From the NCBI GenBank assembly GCA_016630955.3, contig CM049989.1:682001-746000 (forward strand): DNA of 64,000 nucleotides, written 5' to 3'. This document shows positions 42,895 to 51,894 of the stretch, one piece after another; position 1 is the stretch's first letter, and every line of letters begins with the position of its first letter. The DNA is from Didymella arachidicola. Its lineage: Eukaryota; Ascomycota; Dothideomycetes; Pleosporales; Didymellaceae. The notes under the pieces were generated by a model. It did no database searches and had not been told where the DNA came from. It worked only from the letters and a program-made list of their open reading frames with translations. The translations under genes and the position numbers were made by a program.

Positions 42895-43302
42895 TTGTTG
42901 ATTCCGATGGCTAATGCAGATTTTGTCGCTGCTCCTGGGACGAGCACTGCTAAACAAGACGGCACGTCGACGGTGCATCAGACGAGCACCTGTCATTATC
43001 ACGTTTATGCGCCGACTACGGTACATGTCAACTCCAGGGAACCGAGATGCGTCACTGAGAGCTCTTCAGATTCAGCGACACAAAGTACACCGAGGTCCTC
43101 CATCGTTCAAGGTCCAGTCCAGACTGATGAGACTTCTTTGAAGGAGGTCAAGCTTGAAATCGATGAGGCTCTCCGGTCGACAAAGGCTGAGGGCAAGAGA
43201 GAGGCCGTTCTGCGTTGGCTCATCATTAAGTTGACTTTGCTAATTGAGAAGGTGTCTCGACAAAAAAAATGCGTTGTCACTGTTTGTCAAGGTTCTGCAT
43301 GA
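42895..43302 (+). CDS. Orphan frame with predicted amphipathic helix (low confidence)
   Basis: A 135-codon frame. The first half is Ser/Thr-rich, with no hydrophobic signal. The second half (from about residue 82) reads LKEVKLEIDEALRSTKAEGK, then REAVLRWLIIKLTLLIEKVS, a regular amphipathic or weakly membrane-binding helix. It ends after a run of eight A residues. No known family. It lies 100 bp before GatB on the same strand. Confidence 0.3.
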   Translation: MLIPMANADFVAAPGTSTAKQDGTSTVHQTSTCHYHVYAPTTVHVNSREPRCVTESSSDSATQSTPRSSIVQGPVQTDETSLKEVKLEIDEALRSTKAEGKREAVLRWLIIKLTLLIEKVSRQKKCVVTVCQGSA

Positions 43303-43401
43303 TCGTTGATGGTGTAGTCAAGGTGCGGGCAGCGGAGGTGAGCACGGACAATTTGCTCGTTGCATCGCGATCGCTACCTGCAGCTCCGCAGACGTCACAA
43401 G

Positions 43402-45324
43402 ATGCTTGCCAACAACACGCGCAACGCTTTCGTTGTCGTCTCAAAGCGACCGTACATTTGTCGGTCATGCTTGCGCCAGGCTAAGCAGACGCCATTGGCG
43501 TCAAGGCCACTTCCTATACGGACTTCGAAGCGCGCCCTCCAAACATCCAGCCGGCAGCCAGCGCAAGACGATGCACCTTTTCGCAAAGCTCTCAAGGATG
43601 CCGCCAAGCAACAAAAGAAGGCGTCAAAGGGCGGCAACAAGTCCAAGAAGGCCATCGACCCTCGACCGGAGAAGTGGGAGCTGACAGTGGGCATTGAGAT
43701 ACACGCAGAGCTGAACACAGCGCGGAAGCTTTTCTCAAGCGCTGCAACGTCAATCAGCGAGTCGCCAAACACGCACGCCTCTCTTTTCGATGTCGCCTTC
43801 CCTGGCAGTCAGCCGCATTTCCAGAAGGAGACGCTCATACCTGCTCTACGCGCCGCCCTTGCGTTCGACTGCACGATCCAACCGAGGAGTAGCTTTGACC
43901 GCAAGCACTACTTCTACCAAGACCAGCCAAACGGCTACCAGATCACTCAATACTACGAGCCATTCGCAACGGATGGGTATATCACGCTATACGCTCACGA
44001 CTTCCCTGCCGGGTCTGCGCCAGAGGACTGTCCCATCAAGATTGGAATCAAGCAGGTGCAAATGGAACAGGACACAGCCAAGACGGTGCAGCAGCCACCT
44101 TCAACACACCTACTTGATTTCAACCGCGTCTCGCATCCTCTGATAGAGATCATCACCTTGCCACACATCCACGATCCTCTCGTAGCCGCCGCATGCGTCC
44201 GCAAGATCCAGACAATACTCAAGACTGTTGATGCTTGCACCGCAGGCATGGAAATGGGCGGGCTACGTGCCGACGTCAACGTCTCGGTACGCGAGCGGGG
44301 CCAGACAGCAGAAGATGAGGGGCTGTCATACTCTGGCGTGACCGGCCTTGGACAGCGGACGGAGATCAAGAACTTGGCTAGCGTCAAGGCCGTGGAAGAC
44401 GCCATTATTGCGGAGCGCGACCGTCAGATCGAGCTGATCGAGAATGGTGGAGCTGTCGAGGGCGAAACACGCGGCTGGACCGTGGGCAGCAAGACCACTA
44501 AACGTCTGCGCGGGAAGGAGGGCGAAATCGATTATCGATACATGCCCGACCCAGATATATCACCGGTCTTCATTGCTCAGGTGAGCAAGTTGTTGTGAAT
44601 TTAGGTTGGGCAGCATTGACCATGAACAGGATCTCGTCGATCATCTCCGCGTCAGCCTGCCTGTGCTGCCAGATCGAGTCGTCGACGTGCTGGCTGAGAA
44701 GTATGGGCTGTCAGTCAAAGACGCCCGAACACTGTTATCCTTTGACAATGGCGACCGATTGGAGTACTTCTTTGAGGTCACGAACCAGCTCGCGAGGACT
44801 CGAGCACTCAAGCCGAGCGACCCGGAGTTTCCTCTACTCGGCAAGGCAGTAGGTAACTGGTACGTCAACGTTGCCCACTCTTCACAAACCTAATGCTGAT
44901 GTGACACAGGGTTTTGATGGAGCTTGGTAGCCTCTTCAAAGATGAAGAGTGGTCAGCCGACCGCGTGCCACCCGACGTCCTCGTTCTGATCGTCCAGCAA
45001 CTGTTCGGAAAGCATATTACCTCGAGGTCCGCCAAAAAGCTACTCGCAGAGAAGTTTAACGGTGATCAGCGGGACATTGATCAGCTTGTCAAAGACCACA
45101 ACATGCAACTACGACCGCTTTCGTCCGAAGAGTACCGCAGTTTGGCTCAGTCCTTACTGGACGAGAAGCCAGATATGGTCCGGGACATTGTTGAGAAGGG
45201 TCAGGAAAAGAAAATCAAGTGGTTCGTCGGGCAGATGATGGCGAGAAGTCCAGAGGGTACGGTGGAGGCCGACGTCGCCGAGAGGACCCTTCAAGAACTT
45301 CTACCTAAGCAAGACACGGAGTAA
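43402..45324 (+). CDS. PET112: Mitochondrial glutamyl-tRNA(Gln) amidotransferase subunit B
   Basis: Predicted 607-aa GatB/Pet112 subunit, which converts misacylated Glu-tRNA(Gln) to Gln-tRNA(Gln) in mitochondria as part of the GatFAB-type complex. Exons 43402..44580, 44630..44859 and 44910..45324; introns of 49 and 50 nt rejoin [15 protein letters not shown] and [13 protein letters not shown]. The N terminus ([20 protein letters not shown]) is basic and acid-free, a presequence. Catalytic-domain signatures: [83 protein letters not shown]. The C-terminal YqeY-like tRNA-binding domain ends the protein. The start at 43402 fits the presequence; there is no nearer upstream ATG in frame. Intact. 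Confidence 0.95.
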
Positions 45325-45719
45325 CCTAGGCGGTAGGCATCACTTCCGTAATGAATTGTATCATCTGCTGTTCGTTATCGACCCTTTTTGAAGCTTATTG
45401 TTGTTGTTGAGGCACCCGGGGAGTGATCCAATATTACCCTGACTGCCTCACCATGGTCGAGCAAGCATCATGGGACCAAATCACAATATTGTGCGTGCTT
45501 AGGCAAGCCGGTGAGTATTTCTGCTCTTGTTCATTGCTGTTCCCAGGTCATTTCGCTGCCTTATTCCTCCACCTCAAAACTACGATCACCCCCTTTGCGT
45601 ATTCCACAGCCTGTCAATATCGCATCTACACAAGCACAATACTGTCGTTGCGCTCAGCCTCTCATATCGTACCCTCAGGGTAGTCTGCGTCAAAGCTTTA
45701 CTCAGAACTTTACGCTAGC
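45325..45719. other. Intergenic upstream of the 719-aa orphan
   Basis: 395 bp between GatB stop and the orphan's start. Overlapping short frames only. It should be the promoter and leader of the next gene. Confidence 0.45.
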
Positions 45720-47879
45720 ATGGAGAAGAAGTTTGACGGTTGGAAGAAAAGCATTAAGCGGTCCTTTGGTCGCAAGGCCGGCAGAGACATCGCGCAAGAG
45801 TTGCAAAGATCTGGTCAGGCAGAGCCACCACAAGCACAGCAGCAAGATCTAGCCCACCAGCCAGACCACAAGCAGAGGCAGTCTGTACGCGAGGCTGAGA
45901 ACTTCCAGGGTCCCCCGAGCAAAAATCGCACCTGGAGGACGTTGAAGCGTAGTCTTGGTCGAAAGCTGGGATTACGTATGCGAGATGAGTTGAAGAATGA
46001 GGAGCAAGAAAAGAGAGAGGAGAATGCAGAGGACCCTGGCTTGACCTTCCATCAGGCGATACATTTCGCGGCACAAGAAATCCAGCCTGGAAACCTTCAG
46101 GCTGAGCCGTCAAGAACGACGGTTCCGCCGGCAAAGTACAAAGTCAAACGCACGCGTATCGCGGGTTCCGAAGGCTGCGATAAATTCTCGATCAGGAAGA
46201 ACGGTGCTGCAGTTCAGAATACGGCAGATTCCTCTCACATCCCGTTTCGCAATCTGAGTGCCCTCGATTTGGGCACCACACCGACTACTCCAGGATATCC
46301 GCACCCGATGGAAGTCGTGGCTCCGGTGCTGGAGGGAAGATGTAAATACGCTACTTGGTCAGTGAGGGCGAAGCCGTTCTGGTGCTGTGATCAGCATCAT
46401 GGCATGGTCGGTGGTACCGACTTGCCAGGTGCGTCTTCGAGTGCCCCGGTCCACGATGCTTGCGTGCAGCGGCCTGGGGCGCTGCAGGCATCTGAGGATG
46501 TTCAGCCTATGCCCCCACTGATCAATTACGATATCGCGCAAGTGGACGATGGGGATTCATGGCCCAGCTCATCGAATCCGGGATTGCTGGAGCCAACTTT
46601 GTTTAGGTCAGTGGGAAGTCTGGATTGGGAGCATCGGCGTGGGCGTGGGGCTCAAGAAGATGAGGGCGAGATTCAGATTGGATATGCTGAGAGCGCTGGA
46701 AACTTCCAGCCTGCAGAACCAGACGAATATTTTGGGAGAGCAGGCGCGTTAGGGGCAGCGGTCCAGGCTGAAGTCAACACCGCAGCACCGGAAGATCAGG
46801 GCGAGGAAGAAGGCACTGCAGTCCTTCCGCCCGCACACTGTAACATGCAAGAGAATATCTACCAGGCGACTTTGCAACACCAGGTCAACGCTAGCACTCC
46901 AGCAGCAGATGGTGGTGATGAGCAATGCGCTGGAGACCTTGCTGAACTCACAGATGACGAAGGCAAGCTGCGGCAGATCCAGGCCTCCATTGCCGCCCTT
47001 CAGCGAGCATTCCCCATAGGTGTGGAAGAAGGAGAACTCGAGGCCATCGAAGAAGCGGATGAAGATACATCGCTCGAAGATGCGAATAGTCAAGCGGCCC
47101 TTATGCGGCAGACGCTGCTCGATGTTGTGTACAGCCAGCGAGCAGCGAGCAGCGCACTGCTTGCTTTGGCACAATCTGCTGAGACTTTACAAGGCGCTTC
47201 TATCCAAGAACCCTCAAGGATCCCGACACCCGGTGAATGGTTCAGCTCAAGATATGGGCGTTCGATTGGCGAGAATCCAGCGGAATCGTCGACGGCCTCA
47301 ACGCCGGCTTGCCAAGCTCGAGGCCGCGAGAGGGCCGAGGCCAGGGCCGAGAGAGTCAGGAATTGGCTTGCCGAGCGGGAGAGAAAGAAGAAGAAGGCAA
47401 TCGATGATGTGGACGATGCTCCCGCCGTGGGTAAAGATACGCTGAGCGCCTCCAACCGTGAGCTTGGGACGAGAGAGTCTCCTCTTGCCACCAGCTCAGG
47501 CGCTGCATTGTGCACACCACGCCTGCGTGTCCGCTCCAGACAACAAATCGTCCACGAGAGCACTGCTAATCATAGGACCTCTGCTGTCATCGATGGCTGC
47601 ACATATCAACAAGGACGGCAGAACGAAAACCAGCCCATGTCCCGGGCTCATCAGAACGCTGGCACTGATGCGAGACTTGCAGTCATCCAAGTGGATGCTG
47701 AGGACCTCCAAGCTGGGCCAACGGGTGAGGAGGAAATCGGTGAGAGCAGAAGTGCGTCGACGGTGGGATCGGTCATAACGGCTATTGGGCGTGGGCCAAC
47801 GCCATGGCCAGATGGAAGGGGTGGCGACGGTGGTGAGGTGCAGCCGCGACCGCGGTCTGAATGCTTGAGCCCTCATTAA
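45720..47879 (+). CDS. 719-aa orphan protein with duplicated basic N-terminal motif
   Basis: A single long frame with ATG at 45720. No known domain is recognised. The N terminus carries two related basic segments: WKKSIKRSFGRKAGRDIAQEL (residues 8-28, written here as WKKSIKRSFGRK plus GRDIAQEL) and WRTLKRSLGRKLGLRMRDEL (residues 72-91). Both follow W-x2-3-[IL]-K-R-S-[FL]-G-R-K-x-G. A Cys/Trp-containing patch (RAKPFWCCDQHHGMVGG) lies near residue 225. Residues about 380-500 are acidic and helical (LRQIQASIAALQRAFPIG, then ANSQAALMRQTLLDVVYSQR), suggesting a coiled-coil. A basic helix rich in RERAEARAERVRNWLAERER lies near 540-560. The remainder is low-complexity and likely disordered. It probably belongs to a lineage-specific fungal family. 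Confidence 0.6.
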   Translation: MEKKFDGWKKSIKRSFGRKAGRDIAQELQRSGQAEPPQAQQQDLAHQPDHKQRQSVREAENFQGPPSKNRTWRTLKRSLGRKLGLRMRDELKNEEQEKREENAEDPGLTFHQAIHFAAQEIQPGNLQAEPSRTTVPPAKYKVKRTRIAGSEGCDKFSIRKNGAAVQNTADSSHIPFRNLSALDLGTTPTTPGYPHPMEVVAPVLEGRCKYATWSVRAKPFWCCDQHHGMVGGTDLPGASSSAPVHDACVQRPGALQASEDVQPMPPLINYDIAQVDDGDSWPSSSNPGLLEPTLFRSVGSLDWEHRRGRGAQEDEGEIQIGYAESAGNFQPAEPDEYFGRAGALGAAVQAEVNTAAPEDQGEEEGTAVLPPAHCNMQENIYQATLQHQVNASTPAADGGDEQCAGDLAELTDDEGKLRQIQASIAALQRAFPIGVEEGELEAIEEADEDTSLEDANSQAALMRQTLLDVVYSQRAASSALLALAQSAETLQGASIQEPSRIPTPGEWFSSRYGRSIGENPAESSTASTPACQARGRERAEARAERVRNWLAERERKKKKAIDDVDDAPAVGKDTLSASNRELGTRESPLATSSGAALCTPRLRVRSRQQIVHESTANHRTSAVIDGCTYQQGRQNENQPMSRAHQNAGTDARLAVIQVDAEDLQAGPTGEEEIGESRSASTVGSVITAIGRGPTPWPDGRGGDGGEVQPRPRSECLSPH

Positions 47880-48414
47880 GGTGGAGACGTAGTTGGCGTA
47901 TACCATGTGGAGTGGGGTCGAGCTGGTAGTTGGTTTGCTTGAACGTCAAGCAGTTTTATGTACCCAAGGCATCTTACAAAGCATGTATGAATTAGTCTTC
48001 TTCGAAGACTTGCGCAAGGCAAGCCATTGACGAAGACCGCCGCAGTTTCGGATCCTCGAGGCCTTGAGGGTACAGCCTCAGCAGTAGCTCAATCTGCGTA
48101 TTGTTAATACATCACAACACCAAGTGTCACAGCCGGCATCACGACATCACAGCAGAGCCATGAGAGATCCTTTGCAGCAAAGCTGCAAACACTCAGAGAG
48201 TGCAACTCAGAGAGTCGGGAGGTTTGTTCAGGTAATGGATGTATTCACTATGAATCACCATTCCTCAGCCACCACGCTGCAAGAGCTCTGCGGCCTGTCG
48301 GCACACGGACCCTATTCCTCCACTCATCAAAATGCTTTTATCCGTATCCATCCTGACGCCGTGAAGTCATGCGTGTTCATGCTGATAACCAGTTGGCCCA
48401 CCCGGGAAGAGCGC
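47880..48414. other. Intergenic between convergent genes
   Basis: 535 bp between the 3' ends of the orphan and the RPL28 gene. A 260-codon frame on the plus strand (48124-48906) runs through here but is antisense to RPL28 and is rejected. Nothing else seen. Confidence 0.45.
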
Positions 48415-48963
48415 TTATGCAACGAGCTGGACGACACCACCAGCCTCCTTGATCTTCTTCTCGGCCTCGGCGGAGAAGTAGCGGGCGCGGACGACGATGG
48501 GAACCTCGGGGAGACGGCCCTTGCCGAGAACCTTGGAGTAACCGAAGTCGAGGAGGTTGAGGACGGGAGCCTTGTCGCCCTTCTTGGCGAGGTACTCATC
48601 GCGCTTCTCAGCGGGGACGAGCGACCAGAGCTTGTCGAGGTTGATTACGGGCTTCCAGAAGTGGTTCTGCTGCTTGTGGAAGTAACGCATACCAACCTTT
48701 CCGAAGTAACCAGGGTGGTACTTGTCGATGTTGGTCCTGTGGTGGTGCTGCGAGGTGTTAGGGCATGGGTTAATTGCTATGCGCTTCGTGCTTGCTTACC
48801 TGACCACCGGCCATACCACGACCTCCGGGATGCTTCCTGTGCTTTCCGACACGTCCGTGACCGGCGGAGACGTGACCGCGGTGCTTGCGGGTGTTGCTCA
48901 ATCTGAAGATGTGTTAGAGACGGTTGCGATGCGTGCGCGCGGGGTTGCTGACCTGGTAGGCAT
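48415..48963 (-). CDS. RPL28: 60S ribosomal protein uL15 (L28/L27a)
   Basis: Predicted 148-aa cytosolic large-subunit ribosomal protein (yeast L28, 149 aa). Exons 48953..48963 (11 nt: ATG plus eight bases), 48800..48902 and 48415..48747. Introns of 50 nt (GTCAGC...TTCAG) and 52 nt (GTAAGC...CGCAG) rejoin [20 protein letters not shown] and [20 protein letters not shown]. The conserved [20 protein letters not shown] and the C-terminal [13 protein letters not shown] are plainly uL15. The protein is very basic at its N terminus, which reaches into rRNA. A tiny first exon with an intron near the start codon is common in fungal ribosomal protein genes. Intact. Confidence 0.95.
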
Positions 48964-49283
48964 GTTGACGGCTGTTGAGTTAGTATCGTGAACAACGGAA
49001 GGGCCGTACTTTGAAGTTTTGCTAGGTTCAAATTGACGGTGCGCGCTAAGGCCGGCGTAGAGTTTTGCCGACGGCACGTGCACGCGTACGATACTCAAGG
49101 GCTGGCCTGCACGGTCGAACATCACATGCATATGACCTTGATCTTCGCGTGTTCTCATTAATGTCTATCTTATTAAAGGATGTCTTGGTCGTTATACGAA
49201 GGTCGTCTGCGCAAGCCTCCAGTCTTCCCGTCTCGGTCGTACACCGCTGGGTTGTCAGTAACAACTCGGCTCCTTTATGCTGT
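48964..49283. promoter_or_regulatory. Promoter region of RPL28
   Basis: 320 bp between the RPL28 start (48963) and the stop of the WW-domain gene (49284), both on the minus strand. It must hold the RPL28 core promoter and the WW gene's terminator. I see no clear ribosomal-protein promoter element. Confidence 0.4.
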
Positions 49284-50196
49284 TTAGAACAATGCGCCTC
49301 CAAGAAGCGCACCACCCAGGAACCCAGCTGCGATCGGCAGTCCAGCACCACCACCTGGTCACGTTAGAATCGTCTCAGCGCAGAAGATGAGGCCACTTAC
49401 CATATCCGTAACCGTATGGCCTGCCGTATGGAGTCGCTGGACGCATATAGCGTACACCGGGCTGATACCCTCCGTATGGATTACCGTATGGGTTGTAGCC
49501 ATACGCGCCGCGGGGTGCATAGCCGCTAGGCGGGGTGACATAGACGTCTCTGCCCTGTGCATCTTTGCAGAGGAATTGAGGTTCGCCGGTCTCTATGGCA
49601 CGGATGAGGGCTTTACGGGCGCGGAGATGTGCCTCATATGCACGACGTTCCTGCTCTGCGCGACGAACGCGTTGCTGTTCCCGTTCTGTGTGCGTTGACC
49701 CGGTGACCTTGTCTTTCAGCTTGCGGGAAAACTTGTGGAAGCCGGTGAGTTCTGGTTCAGCGCTCTTGCCGCGCCCTGTGGTAGGTCGTGGGGGGAGTTC
49801 GTGGTCGTCATCTGAGTCTTCGGCGGCGAGGTCCTCGAGTGTAACGGTGCGCTTCATGCGACTATGCTTCTTGCGCTCCTCCGGGCTCAGCGTGCTGAGG
49901 TACTGCTCGTCGTCGTACGGGTGCGTCCAGATCGATCGGGGTGGATCTGCTCTGGTGTCGACGAAGAACTGGTGGTGGCTCTCTGGATCGAATGTCCTGA
50001 CCCAGCCGTCTGGGAGTGGCCGCAGTTCGTCCTCCATAGAGCGTCGGCGCTCCATAGGGATGCCATTCCGTTCTGTGCGCGCGCCGGGCCCGTCTGTAGA
50101 GACACGAGCCAGGCCCGGCGTAGGCTCTGTCGACGAGCTACCAGTGGCGCTCTCGTAGGACGGTGGAGGCTCGTGTGGGTGCTGCGTACCCGACAT
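49284..50196 (-). CDS. WW-domain protein with PY motif and Gly-rich tail
   Basis: Predicted 288-aa protein. Exons 49401..50196 and 49284..49354; a 46-nt intron (donor GTAAGT, branch CTAAC, acceptor ACCAG) turns the end into YGYGYGGGGAGLPIAAGFLG followed by GALLGGALF. The WW domain spans about residues 61-93 with W65, W90 and P93 (LPDGWVRTFDPESHHQFFVD then SIWTHP), so it can bind Pro-rich ligands. A PPSY sequence (residues 11-14) is a PPxY-type ligand in the same chain. The middle is charged with a basic coiled helix (REQQRVRRAEQERRAYEAHL), and the tail is Tyr/Gly/Pro-rich, ending in a hydrophobic Gly-rich segment that may touch membranes. Similar proteins are widespread in Dothideomycetes with no defined function. 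Confidence 0.82.
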
Positions 50197-51894
50197 CGTG
50201 GGTCGAGCTAGATTTAGGTTGATATTAAGGACTAGATGTTACGTCTTGAGGTCTCCGAATCGGTCTCGACTGTGATTGATTGCTTGTGAGGCTGTAGGGT
50301 CCTAGGCAAAGCTGGTGTTGCTGCTGCATGCTGGACAGCATGTATGCGCTCATCGTGGCGTCAGCTGCCCACCAGTACTTGTCAGCTCCACTCCGCAAAC
50401 ACGCAGGCGTGGCTGAGCGACCGTCTGGCGCTGCAGAAGCGCGTAGTGGGCTGATTTTCACATTCTGAACGTTCTTCTTGATACGACCATGTTCGAAGCC
50501 TTGATTTCCCATAACGATATGGAGAGGCTTGATGGAGCCTGCTGCCACGGATCGAATGCGTGAGCGCCTCCATCTGTCTCCCTCGAAATGGTCAAGACCC
50601 AGGCATCGTCCGACAACACCGCACTCTACCTCTCGACGGCGCGCGCCTATGTCTTTGCCTTGTGTTTGACCGCCACGCGCGCTTGCGTCGCACAGCAGTG
50701 CCTCCAGATCTAAAGAGGCGGGTCTCAGAGGTCTCGAGATCTGACCTTGGGGCGAGCTACACTGCCGGCAGCCGGTCTTGTGCACCTGCCCGCGACCTCG
50801 CGCTCACCAATAATACACCTGACCTCGACTTCGATCCTCTCGGCTACTTTGGTCTGCTTCCATGTAGCCTTCTCAACACTGTCTAAGTTACTCGACGCCT
50901 CGCCGCTGCTCCACGGTTAGGATATGGGGCTTGTCTGATTATGCACCTTGCTGCCTTTCTCTACAGCTCCGAATGGGCTAAGAAACAACAATCTGTAACT
51001 TGGGCAACAATGTGGCTACGTCAACGACTCTACCCTGAACTTATCGTTACGCACGCAAGTGCCGAGCTCGTCGGTGCGACGACTGCGCTTTTGAAAACGG
51101 TCAAGCGATCTATTGCGCACGTGAGTTGGCGAACATGACTTCCCAAAAGGCAAAGAAAGCCAACCACTAGACGAAAGTCTCAAGGCATGAGCTTAATGTC
51201 AGGCTGTGGGCTCTGTTTGGTTCTCCACATTTTGTCGCCTGTTGCAGACTTACAAAGATCCCATGGATCATTGCAGCACCAAAATTTGGTCAGGCGGACT
51301 GAGAGCTCTCTAGGTGCCTTCCGCAAGGCGTCGCAACAGTTTTGGAAGACAGCTCTAACACGAACTTTTCGCCTCACATCAAGATGGTCTTCGACAAAAT
51401 CCTAGGCTTTGTGATAGACGATGCTAACAGTGGTCGAGCTAGACGGCCCGTACCGACCACGATGCATCGTGACACCTAATTAGCTCCTCCCAGAGAACGG
51501 ATTTTGGGACCAGTATACTACGATTTCAGGGATTAGGGGCGACTTGTGTGACCTGTCGCAAAGGTACCTGCATTTCATCGGTCTACTTAGGTAACCTGGG
51601 CGTTGTTGAGGGTCCTCCAACCAGCGCGCATGAAGTCCATGTCTCAACTCTTCGAGCGGACCTGCCAAATGAGCACGTCAACGGCGCCTCTCACATGAAG
51701 CATGAAGCTTCTTGTCTAGGTAACCAATTTATGGACTATATATGCCCTGAGGACCCGGTATGGAGTGCTCCCACAGCAACTTCATTCCACGGCTCATTCC
51801 GCCGGTAGTATCATAACAGACCCGACATCATCGCCCAAACTTTCTAATCGTGCGAGACTCTGTCTCTCGACAGTCTTTCGTTTTGTTCCGCGAG
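50197..51894. other. 1.7-kb intergenic region, promoter side of GH81
   Basis: No gene seen. Frames of up to 186 codons on the minus strand (50225-50785) and shorter ones lack domains. The left part should contain the WW gene promoter and the right part that of the glucanase gene. Confidence 0.4.

Noticed and set aside
48124..48906. 260-codon plus-strand frame
   Set aside because: Much of it is antisense to RPL28 exons 2 and 3, and the remainder has no domain content.
50225..50785. 186-codon minus-strand frame upstream of the WW-domain gene
   Set aside because: Lies in the WW gene's promoter, has scattered Cys/Arg/Ser with no domain, and overlaps frames on the other strand.
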